Shown in pieces: positions 34,003-46,100 of a stretch of DNA of 64,000 nt. How positions within the stretch are numbered: position 1 is the first letter of the stretch; each line of letters starts with the position of its first letter. The DNA comes from Hedera helix (Eukaryota; Streptophyta; Magnoliopsida; Apiales; Araliaceae). The DNA is taken from assembly GCA_947179155.2 (NCBI GenBank), contig OX359274.1, forward strand, positions 46,707,564 to 46,771,563. Reading direction: 5' to 3'. Made by a program: the position numbers and the translations under genes. The notes below the pieces were generated by a model that saw only the letters and a program-made list of their open reading frames with translations, made no database searches and was not told the DNA's origin.

Positions 34003-36634
34003 ATGGCGCTGATGTGCTCAAATCTCCATCTTCCTCTCGTCTCACCTTCAATTTGGAAATCAGTAGCAGCGTCATCTATGCCCTCCGGTTCGTCGTCGTC
34101 ATCTACATCTCCAATCTCTTTTTTCGTGCCCCGCCGGACGGCTAATAGAAGGGTAAAGACGCAGAGGCCGGCGGCCATGCTTCGTATGGGTCCCGATGAA
34201 GAGAAATTGACTCGCCGCAACCCTCTTGATTTCCCAATCGTATGCTCCCTTGCCCTCCCCTCCCTTTATATCTCTCCGTATATATGCACACATGTCTGTA
34301 TGTGTATCTATAATTTTTCCACTTTTGTATAATTGATGCTTTTATCCCTTACAAAATTGAGTTTCAGAACTATTAATTTAAGAAAGTTAGCATCTTTTTA
34401 TGGTTTTCGTGTCTTTGTAAAGCTAATGGCTTTTTCCTTCCTCAAAATTGTATGAAACAATACAGTGATGCAGTATTTGTTAAAACTATTTAACTCGGAC
34501 AGAAGAATATAATAAATACGAGAATAGAGTAACAGGAATCCTCATGTGGAAATGAAGCTGGTTGAATACCAAAGGAGAAAGAAAACCCAGCATACAAGAA
34601 CACCCCTATCATCACTTGAAATATCTCCTATTTACAGTGAATACACCTAGTCACCTAGACCTGTCTCACAAAAAAACGTGAAAGAAAAAAGGACCTCTTA
34701 AGTAAATAAATAGGGAAATAGTGGTGTGTATTTCTTTATAAATGCTTATAAAGATGCCAAATCACCACAACTTAATTTGGCTCATTTGCCAGCCAAGGCC
34801 CTGAAAACTTGTAAGAATAAAACAGTGTATGGAGACAGGCTTACCCAACCATCCTTGCATCGTATTATACAGGTTTCAAACTGTAGTATAGTGACGAAGG
34901 ATGAATGTGAGTATATTTACTAGCCTTACTTCATATACTACAAATGTCCATATGGACCATATATAAAGACCTATGAGGTCTGTGTATGTGCAATAATAGT
35001 CTGAATAGAGCCAATTTACAGACCACAGGAAGCCTGATCTTGGATGGAAGAGAGGAACACTAATTAACGAGGTTGATCAGCGAACATAATTTAGCAGTTG
35101 GCTACTGCTCAGGTTTCTAAGGAAGGAAAATCAAGTGGAAGGAAATCCATTGAGGCCAAACGTAATGAATGTTGAAAGTATTTGATTTATCAGGTTCATG
35201 ATATACAATGCATGAATATGTATTTGGTCAAGTTGTGATTAGTAGAGTGACTTTGGAAGTGTCCTGGAGTTGTATAAAAGGCCTTGTATTTGTGTCATTT
35301 TGATATCAAGTGGAGTGAAACAATTTGTCAAGTGTTCTACAAATATGTTCTTTTCCTCTCTCATTTGATACCTCTCCTTAATTTTCAACAATGAACACTA
35401 GGTGCATTATGAAGCCAAAGTAGACAATAAAATCTTGTAAAAAACGCATAAAGAAATGATATACAATGCATGAATATGTATTTGGTCAAGTTGTGATTAG
35501 TAGAGTGACTCTGGAAGTGTCTTGGAGTTGTATAAAAGGCCTTGTAGTTGTGTCATTTTGATATCAAGTGGAGTGAAACAATTTGTCGAGTGTTCTCCGG
35601 ATATGTTCTTTTCCTCTCTCATTTGATACCCCTCCTTAATTTTCAACAATGAACACTAGGTGCATTATGAAGCCAAAGTAGACAATAAAATCTTGTAAAA
35701 AACACATAAAGAAACCTCACCAACTCACAAGTCTTCCGAAAAATCGAATACAATTATTAATCTCTTAATCTGTAAATGAAAATAGGATGGAAAGCGGAAG
35801 AATTTAAAGTGCTAAATTTGGCAAGATACAAGTGTGGGTTTATGCCAGATCATTGTTCTATTTCTGAAATTGGGTTTGACAAAACTTGCCTTCTAAAGTG
35901 ATGCATACATTTTGTTACACATACTGATGGAGTTTATTTTAGAAATAGTGTGTGTGATGTTTATGTTTTTTCGTGGATTATAGACTTGTTAAAAAACAGG
36001 GTGATATTTATGTATGTAATTCATAATGGTAAATATGAGATTAGTAATTCTTTGCTTGAAATGACTACTTGTAATGTTTGTTCATACAGAAATTGTGAGT
36101 TGTGACATGCAACTCTCCTTCACTGGGATCTAGCCATATAGATCCACTGTGCTAAGGATGAGTATGATTTAACTTAAAGTTTCGGTGCGAAGAGGTTTAA
36201 TGTGATGACTTTGCTTTTTGACCTTATTTTTCATGTTCTAGTGCTGAAGAAATCCTGGTGGATTGTGATTTGAAGGAACTTGGAGTACTAAACTCAAGTA
36301 TAAGCTTGGGGTGATAAAGTTTATACTTGTGCAATGTGCTTGATTGCTAGTTTTAGCAAGGACTTCTTTTTCTCTTTCTTCCCTCTATTAATTTGTGTTG
36401 ACTGTGCCATTCTTTATGTGGCAGGAATGGGAGAGACCCAAGCCTGGGCGTAGGCCCGATATATTTCCTCAATTTAGCCCAATGAAAACACCCCTGCCGC
36501 CTCCAATGCCGTATGATCCTCCTGAAGAAGATGAGGAAGATGAAGAGAAGAAAGAAGAAGAGGAAGACCCTGAGAAAGAAGAGGAAGAAAATCCTCCAGA
36601 AAGTCGGTGGTTTCCCTTCCGAATGTTATTTTGA
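34003..36634 (+). CDS. Small, probably plastid-targeted protein with acidic proline-rich tail (2 exons)
   Basis: Exon 1 is 34003-34239 and exon 2 is 36425-36634 (stop TGA). The join is in phase 0 (CCAATC|gtatgc ... tggcag|GAATGG), giving 148 aa. The first ~50 residues are Ser-rich with few acidic residues, then basic (RRTANRRVKTQR), as expected of a chloroplast transit peptide. The middle segment (DEEKLTRRNPLDFPI, then EWERPKPGRRPDIFPQF) looks like the conserved core. Next come PLPPPMPYDPPEED and a run of about 30 mostly Glu/Asp residues, ending ESRWFPFRMLF. I recall similar unnamed plant proteins but no function. The start is the first ATG after a G-box/TATA pair. Targeting is inferred from composition only. 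Confidence 0.75.
35198..35713 (+). repeat. 258-bp tandem duplication inside the intron
   Basis: Two head-to-tail copies, 35198-35455 and 35456-35713, start ATGATATACAATGCATGAAT and differ at only a few positions (for example TTGGAAGTGTCC against CTGGAAGTGTCT). It lies in the 2,185-bp intron of the plastid-protein gene. High similarity indicates recent duplication. Confidence 0.9.
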
Positions 36635-37598
36635 AACAGTTGCTTGTGCAAAATTTTGTCCCGTCAAGTTTTGATGAGTTACCTTATGCTATATTTTGCA
36701 CAAGGAAAGTGAGTGGTAGTGGGGGGATGCATGCAGCAAATGATTACCCTAAACCTTTTTTGTGTCTAGCTAAAATGGTTGTAGTATTTGAAATAGTTTT
36801 TTGGAGAATCCCCAAGTGGTATAACAATCTTGCAGGTGGTGTCTTCTTGCTTAGTTCATAGCTTATCTGAAGTAAAAGGGGGTTCTAATCTTGAGACTTA
36901 AATCGGTCTAGTGTAGTGTAACTTAGTCTATAGGGTAAGACCCTTTATGACTTCAATATTGGAATGAATTAGGATGTTTTAACAGTCTTACCTAATAATC
37001 TGTATTAGGTTGTTCAATGTGTGGTAATATTTAATAAACTTTAATATTCATACTTAATTATTTTTTTAAGAAAATAATGTTCTATTTAACTTACTGATTT
37101 GTTTATGAATTTAAAGAGTTCACTCTCAATTTTTTGTTTGCTTGAAACAAAAACTCTTTTTAACAACTGATCTCACAAGTGTAATGTATTATTAGTAACA
37201 AATATGTGGAGCAAGTGGGTGTCACGCATATTCCACTTCCCAATCTTTATGTTATTTTCAACTTTATCAAGAGCATAAGTCATATGCAATACATCTTTCC
37301 GATCTTTATGTGTTATTATTAGTACTTGGAGAATTGAGATGTTAAAACAGAATACGACGTTGGGTCATTAGCAAGAGCCATTGACAACTTCCCGAGATCT
37401 TAATAATTCAAAGAGCTTACAGGGTCTTTGATTGGACGGAATAATTTTGAACGGGACGTAATGATAGTTAAAATTAAAATTAGATGGTAATAAAATTAAA
37501 ACAGAATTATATATTTGGTATGTTATTTAAAAATTATAACAAAATGAAATAAAATATAATGACCAAAATATCTCTAATTAATTATATATATATAAGAG
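36635..37598. other. 3' flank of the plastid-protein gene, no further gene seen
   Basis: The open frame 36607-36861 overlaps the stop of the real gene and then runs through what is probably 3' UTR. No domain is recognisable. Confidence 0.5.
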
Positions 37599-37885
37599 TT
37601 GATTTATAGAAAACGTTTGTTATAAACACTATTCTAGTTAGCGCATCTGTGGCTGTACGATCCCAAATATAAAAGTTAGGAGTTCGGTCTGACCGCTAGT
37701 AGTAGTAACACTAGCCACTACTCCTACTAACGGCAAGGCATAACTCCTTTTTTTTTTTTTTTTTTTTTTTTTTGTCGTTAATAGGAGTAACAGTCAGTGC
37801 TACTTCTAACCCTTAAATTTGGGATTGGATAGCTAAAATGCGCTAGTTAAAATAATGTTCATAACAAACGTTTAATATAAATCAA
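37599..37885. mobile_element. 287-bp MITE in a TA repeat
   Basis: TTGATTTATAGAAAACGTTT at 37599 pairs with the reverse complement of the right end (TTGATTTATATTAAACGTTT). The pairing continues through AACA(C/T)TATT.T..(T/C)TAG and CCCAAAT to the centre, which holds a T-run of about 26. Both sides are TA dinucleotide repeats. Its arm sequence TTATAAACACTATTCTAG resembles the right arm of the element at 54534-55196. Confidence 0.75.
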
Positions 37886-38539
37886 TATATATATATATAT
37901 ATATATATGGGGAAAATGGGTATGCACAGCAGTGTAGTTTTTTTTTTTACACAGCCTGTCAAAACGTGGTCGTTTTGGACTTGTTTTTTGAAAACAATAA
38001 CCACGGTTCTCTTATCTCAGAAATTGATCCCGCCTTCTCCCCCAAATCAGAAATCAACATTTCAGTCTCCAAATCGCTTCCCCAAATCAGAAATTTCTCC
38101 TGCTTTCTCCCCCAAATCAGAAATCAACAACCATCTCTCTCCAAATCGTGATCCATCAACCAAAAACTCCTCCCTCTTCCCAAAATCGCGATCCCAGTAT
38201 GCTTTTTCTCTCTCTCCTCTCTCACACACAAACACCCATCAACACACACACATAGATGTTGAGATTTACAACTTGTGGGTTTCATTTGCTAATTGATGTT
38301 TAGAAATTGTAGCAAACATATATACTAATTATTTTTTCCATTATCCAACAAATTGTTTTCTTTGTAGCGCATACTGACGCAGTGGCCTATGGTTTGGTCA
38401 TTAATTTCCTAAGATTCATGTTGTCTTGTTAATGTTTCAGGTGCTTCCATCAATAGTCTTTGGGTCACGTTTGTTTTAATTTTTTCCATTTTAAAAACAT
38501 TTTATGCTAATTTTATTTAGTTTCTACTTCATTTGATAG

Positions 38540-38904
38540 GTTTATTCTGTTGAAGACAAGCAAGAACTAGAACAATTTGTGACGTCTCCTAAAGTTAACG
38601 TGTATTATTATACTACTGCAATAAGCAGTAAATCTTGTCCTCTAATGATTTATTATGAGAAACTTGAAGAGATAAAACACAAGGTATTTTGAGTCAATCT
38701 CTTTTACCTGATACACTTACTTTAATGCAATATGCTTTTACTAGTTCCTTTTTTTTGGGTGCATTATTTGAGCAGTGTGTATCAATGCTGAGCAAGAATT
38801 CTGATGATCATAGTAGCCTTAGGAGCACCAAAAAGACTCTCCAAAGACTGCACGGTAATTTGTTTTTTTGTCTGGAAAAACTTGGTCTTTGGGGAGCATT
38901 ACAG
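38540..38904 (+). pseudogene. DCL4: Captured DICER-LIKE 4-type gene fragment (two exons)
   Basis: Exon a is 38540-38683 (48 codons, VYSVEDKQELEQFV through EKLEEIKHK) and exon b is 38776-38904 (43 codons, LRSTKKTLQRLH, LEKLGLWGALQ). Both have proper AG/GT borders and join in phase 0. The sequence matches the region of plant DCL4 that follows the helicase start (LEEIKR..., RLH...FCLENLGLWGALQ). DCL4 makes 21-nt siRNAs for ta-siRNA and antiviral silencing. Neither the rest of the helicase nor the PAZ and RNase III domains occur nearby, so this cannot encode a Dicer. Assignment is from remembered family sequence, not from a search. Confidence 0.75.
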
Positions 38905-39351
38905 GTAAGCTATCAAATTATTTCAGTAACTGGATTGGTTTTTTCTAAACATATATACTAATTGATGTTCTGTACAAGCTAGGGTTTTTGTGGTGTATTT
39001 TATTAATTTGGGCAAATTACTTGTAACTTAGCTTCATGTTGTGTTTTTGTGTGGTTGTGAATTATGGTTCTCTAGGGATTTGTCATACTAATTAATGATC
39101 TCTGACTTGGCTTCCAATTTCCATATTGCAGGGAAATAACTCAAGCATTTCCAAGCTTCATGCTGAATATTGATGTTAATGATTCACAGTTACATTCGTA
39201 CGGAATTACCAGATAGTACCAACCTTTAGTTTTTCAAATTTTGAAGTTCATGAAAAAAATGTTTCATTCATAATTTGGCTGCAATTGTTGCACTTCAATT
39301 GTTTCATTCATACTATTTTCTTGCTGGTTGCGAAACTACAGGAACAGGTTC

Positions 39352-40222
39352 AGTCACATGCAGTTAAGAAGCATGTGGATATTATTTTGTCCAGTCTAGG
39401 TAAATTTTAATTGTTCCTTCCAGTTGAAATGTGGCTCAATGCTGATTCTATACTATTATCTGGTCTATGGATTAAAAAGAAATTTGAGATTAGCTTGTGA
39501 AAGGTTCATTTTGGTTCATGAATTTTTGATTTATAATATTTTCGTGGTGCTCTGTTTGGGTGGATTTAGAATCAAGGAAAGCTAACTAAATGGATTAGAA
39601 AGAAGTATGTAGTTTGTAATTATGATCTTGAGGATCGAATTGTTTATATATATATATGAGGGACTTTTTTATTCATTAATTTTCTTAAAGAAAGATAATG
39701 CATCCCAAGTTTTTTTTTACGGTCCATTGTTTCCCTTATTTTTTGGCATGAAACATAAAATGGGAGAACAAATAAAATATAGTTGAATTCTTTTTCACGG
39801 GATTATGACAGTGGTCTAGTCTTGTGGCCGCAGCTTGTTGGTATAGGTGCAGCCACACGTGGAATTGGTCACTTGGTACATCTCTTCATAAAGGAAAAGA
39901 CAAGGCCAACAAAGGCACTTTCTTCTTATTTTGACTATGAAAGCATGTGATGAACACGGCCCCTTTACAACTAAACGTATAGATATTAAAGTGGATTGTA
40001 TGTATCAAAGTGGATTTTTTTTAAGATTGTATAGATATTACATTAGCTTCATCAATTGTTTGTCATTCAGGTCTTTTGGCCTTATTACATTCTATAAGTC
40101 GTAACTTGATCCCATGTTGAAATCTACAGGTTTTAGTTGAGAGCTCTGCTTGGAGGAGTCTTGGTGCTGATGAGGAAGACAAACTCAAGTTGTCATTTTG
40201 CCAGTGCCATGTGGATCGTTGA
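39352..40222 (+). other. Possible further exon-like segments in the Pack-MULE-like element
   Basis: After TACAG, 39352-39399 reads EQVQSHAVKKHVDIILSSL and is followed by a GT donor. After TACAG, 40130-40222 is a 30-codon frame (VLVESSAWRSLGADEEDKLK...) ending in TGA. They look like remnants of exons, but I recognise neither and they may not belong together. They lie between the DCL4-like fragment and the GTPase-like fragment. Confidence 0.3.
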
Positions 40223-40984
40223 GATTGACTTGTCAAGTTGTCAATTATCAAATGGTTTTTTTTTTTTTCATTTTGAAATATGGACAATACAGAATTTGGT
40301 AGTCTAGCACATGCTTTCAGTGTAATATGAGAAATTTGTAGTAGTCTTCCATAGTAAGCAGCTGGAATTGCTTAATGTTGTTGAGCAGTTTTTGTTTTAA
40401 AGACATGCATGTTGGTTTCTAAATTGTATCTATATTCCTAAATGGTGTTGTGTGATTCGTTAGAAATTAATTTTATCTCTGGATTGGCTTGCTTTTTAGA
40501 TGATAAGTTGGTCACAATTGACAAATTGAGGTCCTTAATGGCAATTACATTCCACAAAAACAAGAAGCTGTATAGTTTACAACATTCTAATGTTATAAAA
40601 ATTGCAGAAAAATGAAATATCAAACTGAGATAATAATCAACTGCTCTCAGGGTTTCAATTCTGAATTCTCATATGGATTAATAATCTTTTGTAATAAAAT
40701 ACAACAATCTCATTTATGTTTCAGTATTCTACAAGTGCACTAATCTGTCTATGTTGAGTATGCAAATTTCTGGCTTGCAAGTCAACTGACAAAATTTTGT
40801 CAACACCAAATTCACAATAACACTTGCTCTATACAATTATAATATCTAGTTTCTATCATAGCAGATACTATCAGTGTTACTGGCAGCCTCAAAATTCTCT
40901 TCCCAAAGTTATTCAATTTCAGCATGTATGTAACCAACGTATACAAAATTCTTCTAGAGATCGTGCAGAGTATAAGCTAAGATG

Positions 40985-41174
40985 GAGCTTATAATTGCAC
41001 TTCAAGTCAAAATAATCCGCAGTTGTATATCTGGAGGAACCCCGTTCTTATGCAGAGTATTATGCCCAATAGCATCCTCCACCCCGTTCTTATGCTCATC
41101 CATTGCATTCCTCATCTCCTCGATTAAACTCCTTGGCTATTCCTCTATAGTGTTCTGTAACTCGTCCACCTGAA
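40985..41174 (-). other. Possible coiled-coil-like exon remnant
   Basis: On the minus strand, after CTCTTCAG at about 41175, a frame reads VDELQNTIEE, a stop, then RSLIEEMRNAMDEHKNGV. It has a heptad-like, charged composition and two copies of HKNGV-type sequence. It is broken and unrecognised, and may be a third captured piece or chance. Confidence 0.25.
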
Positions 41175-41470
41175 GAGGAAGTTTGAGTAACAAATCAAGT
41201 TGAAAATTAACAGCAGTAGTATATTCAGGGAATTTGAGGATGCAAATTACTCGATTATTAACTAAATTTGGGAGCAATTATCAGGGAAAATGGTGATATA
41301 ATATCATCCCAAGAAGAGAATACAGACGAGAAACAAAAATTAGAGCAATTACCATTACAAATGGTATTAGTTGCATCTAACACTTATTCGCACCAATTTG
41401 ACAGGAAAACATTGTATCCGTATGGACCCAAATGATTTTTTTTTTCATTTACGAAAAAATTGAAAATCTA

Positions 41471-42804
41471 CTAAATTAAAGGCATCCAAAAATTAGGAAA
41501 TCCAAATTCAGTTTCAGATATTCCATAATCCAACTCTGAATTAGTATTACCCCAGGAGTCTCCAAGTTTCTGCAAATGTCTTCTGTATTCAACATGCGCT
41601 GAATGACCCGGAACAAGATCCACTTTGTTTCCAATACACAACAAAATGTCAAAGTTCTGAATATCAGTGCGAGAAACCCATTCCTTAAGTGCAACAAGAG
41701 ACGATAGCTGTATATTGGCACAATACAGGAATCAGATTTACATATCATGCTAAAAAACAGATCATATAGTGATGTAGTTCATAGAAACCGAAAATTAAAG
41801 TTAAATGTTCAACAAACAAGGATATAAGGAGGGGAAGAGACCTACATTGTTCATGTCAAAAACCATCACTAAGGCAGCCAGTCTGTCAAACATCGGGAGG
41901 GCCTCTACTGAAAACTCATCATGCAGATGAGCCATCCACAGAGAAACATCAGCGGTGTAATACTTTGTGTCAATAGTCCACCTGTTCATTAAGTTATTAA
42001 CCAGTCCCTAACAAACAACTAGCATTTTGGTTTTATTTTCTTTTCTATCATCTTAAAGAAGATGAAAAAGTGGTAATAAAGTACTTAATCTATCAAACGG
42101 AAAGAATGAAATTGAGAAGAGACAATGGTGAAACAAGTTGAAAGTCTTAAAGGAAAAAATTATAGAGGGAGAATGAGAGACTAGAAATTCAATAAAATAG
42201 CATCATACAACCACAATTGATAGCTTTTCCACAGAACATAAATGAACTTTTGGGTAAGACAAATGTTGAGCACAACAAGCATTACACAAAATAACCATTA
42301 CCATCATCTATACTGTAAAAGACCACGAATCACTTCAATTCAACCAATCAGCATATCCTATGTAAAACCGCAAGCTTACACCTACTAGATTCCAGTTTGC
42401 AGCTAATAAACCAAATTCAAATGCAAAAAGAAGATCTAAACATCCTTGGCTGAAAATTTGTCGGAATCTGACAACAAATTGTTGATTCAGAGTAAAAATT
42501 TCTGAATACGCACAAACTGCTCCAAAACCAAAACTCAAGACTATTTCTGGGATTAAACAATTACAAACTGATTCAATCAAAATATTCATAGGAGTTAAAG
42601 ACTATATTAAATAGAATTACATCAAAGTGAAACGAAACTCATAAAATCGATTAAAATAGAAAAAAAATATGCCAATCAAATCGAGAGAGACTTACGGGAG
42701 AGGATTGTTCGTTTGCCGACGTTGGGAGATCCGATGATGAAGATACCAGGCCTCTTCTCTAGCGAATCCCGATTATCAACTACTACTACCTGTTCTTCAG
42801 CCAT
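41471..42804 (-). pseudogene. Truncated p34/AAGAB-type small-GTPase-like gene fragment
   Basis: Exons on the minus strand are 42804-42696 (ATG; P-loop GSPNVGKRT), 41981-41846 (WTIDTKYYTADVSLWMAHL, then MVFDMNN) and 41707-41471 (LSSLVALKEWVSRTD; NKVD guanine-base motif). The pieces match the plant protein with an alpha/gamma-adaptin-binding p34 domain (Arabidopsis At5g65960-type). An exon expected between the first two, coding for about 20 residues around LLSVDFED, is not visible in the 700-bp gap. After YGISETE the frame leaves the family and stops at 41471, so the C-terminal half is lost. It sits opposite to the DCL4-like exons in the same TIR-bounded element. Confidence 0.75.
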
Positions 42805-43133
42805 CTTGTTAATCCTTTCTCTCTCCAACAAACTGGATTTTTATATTTTCCTAAATCTCATCATCGGATTTGGTCCTACCAGAAGGCGCAGGGAGTTTCA
42901 AGGAGACAACTTCAGTTTTGTTCTAAAAAATGCTCGCCATTTTCAGAGATGAACATGCTGGATCGATTTCTCATTTTGGGGGAGAAGAGCTTGAGCGATT
43001 TCTCATTTGGGAGGAGAGAAGCCAAAAGCCTTGAAGCGTGTGTTTTTTTAAAAAGCAAATCTGCCAAAACGACACAGTTTTGGCAGACTGTGTACAAATA
43101 AAACATACACGGCTGTGTATGGCCATATACCCC

Positions 43134-46100
43134 ATATATATATATTTATTTTTTCTCTCCACTACTCCCGCATTCTACCCTCATTTATCCACTTACCTAT
43201 CTCTTTTATTTTTTTCTTTCTCTTCATTATCTCAAGTTTCTTCCACTACTTATTTTTTTTATCTAGCTATTAATAATAACAAATAATAAACACACACGTG
43301 AGTGTCATGGTACCATAGAATAATACGTTCGTTTGAATAGGATGACTTAATAATAAAATTTTAATGCTAAATTTAAGGATAGTATGTTTCTATTTCATAA
43401 AAAAAAAAATTGTAAATAATTTTTTTTACAAATGAGACTCTTTTATAAAAAATAAAGTGAGAATTTTATTTAGAAAATTCATATTTTAACAAGTAAATTT
43501 AATACCTTCGCATTAATAACAAATAAAATTACAAAAAAGTGGGGAAATAATAGTTTTATTTGTGTTTCTTAACTTTCTCTCTCTCATATTTCCGGTTTGT
43601 CTTACAAAAAAGTCAAGCTGGTTATTTTTGACTCATTGCAAGGACAATTTTCTAAGTACTGTATATATTTTGTATCTACTGAAATTATATTATTATACTA
43701 AAATTCGAGCTCCACTATTTTAAATTCAAGCTAAAAAATTTAATCCCTTCAAAACTTAGTGTTTATACTGAGTTTTAAAATGGATGGATTGTTACTAAGT
43801 TTTTTAATGAACAAAAAAAAAAAAAAAATAGACGAAAAATTAAGATACTTTTCTTGTCAAACTTTTTAATCCAAAAATGAACGAGTTTAGACGAAAAATT
43901 AAATAACATAAGTTCATCTTTTATAATTTTATTATACTTTCTAAATTTTAAACATAATAAAATTAATATAAAAGTAACTTAATAACTTAAATATGAAACT
44001 TAACTTCTTTTTTTATAAACTCAATAACATTAACATAAAAGAATACATATAAGTTTTTTTTTTCTTTACTTTTTCATTATAAATTATTATTATTATTCCG
44101 TCCTAAACTTAGAATCGTAGTGTTAAAGCTCTGTAAACAAATAATGATCAATGATGGATATAGAAAAATCTCGTACGCATCATTATAATAATGAATATAT
44201 AAAGATTTTTTTTAAAACCGTGTTTGTTCAATTTCAAAAATAAATAGAATAAAATAGGTTGGCGACTAAACATTTTATAATTAATTTTTTGGAAAAATTA
44301 TAAATTTATCCACTGAAATTGTCACATTTTATTTAATATATCATTAAACTATTAATTTTTTAAATCATCATATTAAACTAATTAGAATAATAAAATTACA
44401 CCATTCTGTCAAATTAAATAGATAGAAGTTAACTTTTTTTTTAACATAATTATTTAAAAAAAACAAAAAATGACATAGAAGCCAGATGACAACTACTTCA
44501 TATTAAAAAATAAAATATAAAGTTTCTAATTGACCACGTGAGAGGAAAAAAAAAAGAAAATGAAAAATGAAAAACGAAAACAAAATCTCTTCTCCTTCTC
44601 TTATTTTTCTTCATCTTTTTTAAAAATCTATTACAGTGATTTTCATCTTCTTTAATGAGTGTGTCAAAAGCCCTAGAAACAATATTTTCAATTGGGTCTA
44701 ACATCAAAGGCCAAAAAAAAAATCTTAATAGATTCATCTCAACCACGTATAATGACGAAGATCTAGGTTTATTATGCAAATATAAATATATATAAATAAA
44801 TATATATATATGGTGAGAAGCTATTGATGCGACATTACAATAATTAACGACTTAATGATCTAAAAATCTTTCAAAACCCAAAATGCAAACCCACACAACT
44901 ATCATCTTCTACGACAAAGATCCGAGAGGCGAGAAGAGGTCGGAGATTTTCAGTGCCGCCTGTAAACCATGGTTCCATCTTTTACACTTTCTGTAAATTG
45001 TAACTCCCGCTGCCTCCTACCCATGCTTCTATGTCAAATCTATTTCATGTTTTTACTTTTAATATGAATTGAAAAACTTCCAATTACGGGTAGATGAAAC
45101 CTTAAAAAAAAATTCAATTTTTTTCCCGCTCAATTACCTTTAAATTTGAGAGCATGGAGGTCAGATACTCATAATTGGATTTGGTTTGAAAAGTAAATTT
45201 ATATGAATTTTTTATGATGACGGTAAATGATGGAGGTGATCGATCACTATGGATGATGGAGGTGAATTTTTTATTATAACAATAAATGATAATAGATGAT
45301 GGAGATGAATCGGGTCTTTTATATCATAATACACAGTCATGTCTCTGTATGAAGAAAAATTATTTTATAGTCTTAGAATATAATTACAAAATATTTTCAA
45401 ATTATTTATATATTATTATTTTAATATATATAATAAATTTTTTTATTATTTATATTAAAATAATAATATATTAATTATTTAAAATATTACATGACAATAA
45501 TCCGGAATTAACTAATAACTTCTCCCACATTGGTAGTGATCTGTACTGTACAATATATAACTCCGTTCCATTAATTATTTTAATTGCCATTAGATGTCAG
45601 TGGGGTAGGTGACGATGTTCCATTTTTATCAGTTTCTCGATATGACTAGGTTGTCTTGTCTTTTGCTCGTGCACGTTGAAATGAAAAGGAAAAGAAAAGA
45701 AAAGAAAATTATTTCTGTTGCATATTCTGTCTATCCGATAATTCCGCAGATGATCGTGTCCAGGTAATAAAACGAACAGCTTTGCTAAAGCTTCTGCTAT
45801 CATCCACTAGAAGCTAAGAAAAAATAATAATAAATAATTGAATGTGAGATCACTCTACTTTAAAAATAATTTGATATTTTTTTGCATTTTTTTTTCTCTC
45901 ATACGAATGTTGGAAATATTTACTACTCCCTCCCTTACTTTTTAAATGACGTTTTAGGAAAAAATATAAAAATTAATTAATATTTTATTTGATTGATTAA
46001 AATAAATATAAAATTTTAATATTATTTTTCAAAATTTATTAAAAAAGATGAAAGATAAATAATTTTTTTTATATCCCGGACAATATTTAAGACTAAAGCA

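Larger units (their letters stand above)
37909..43133. mobile_element. Pack-MULE-like element carrying fragments of two host genes
   Basis: The left terminus GGGGAAAATGGGTATGCACA and the reverse-complemented right terminus GGGGTATATGGCCATACACA start ~95-bp inverted repeats that share CACAGC.GTGTA, a poly(T)-TACACAG stretch, CTG(T/C)CAAAAC and GTCGTTTTGG. Subterminal regions on both sides hold tandem 'CCCCCAAA(T)..AGAAATC' units. Between them lie a DCL4-like exon pair (plus strand, 38540-38904) and a truncated GTPase-like gene (minus strand, 41471-42804). No transposase is present. Both flanks are (TA)n, so the usual 9-11-bp target duplication cannot be distinguished. Confidence 0.75.

Noticed and set aside
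36607..36861. 84-codon frame after the plastid-protein gene
   Set aside because: It overlaps the real exon in another frame and continues into the probable 3' UTR.
37907..38296. 129-codon frame at the left end of the Pack-MULE-like element
   Set aside because: It reads through the terminal inverted repeat and its subterminal tandem units.
38540..38904. A functional Dicer gene
   Set aside because: Only two exons of the family are present, and no helicase core, PAZ or RNase III sequence occurs in the surrounding 5 kb.
44498..44779. 93-codon minus-strand frame rich in Phe and Lys
   Set aside because: Homopolymer-driven composition in AT-rich intergenic DNA; no motif.
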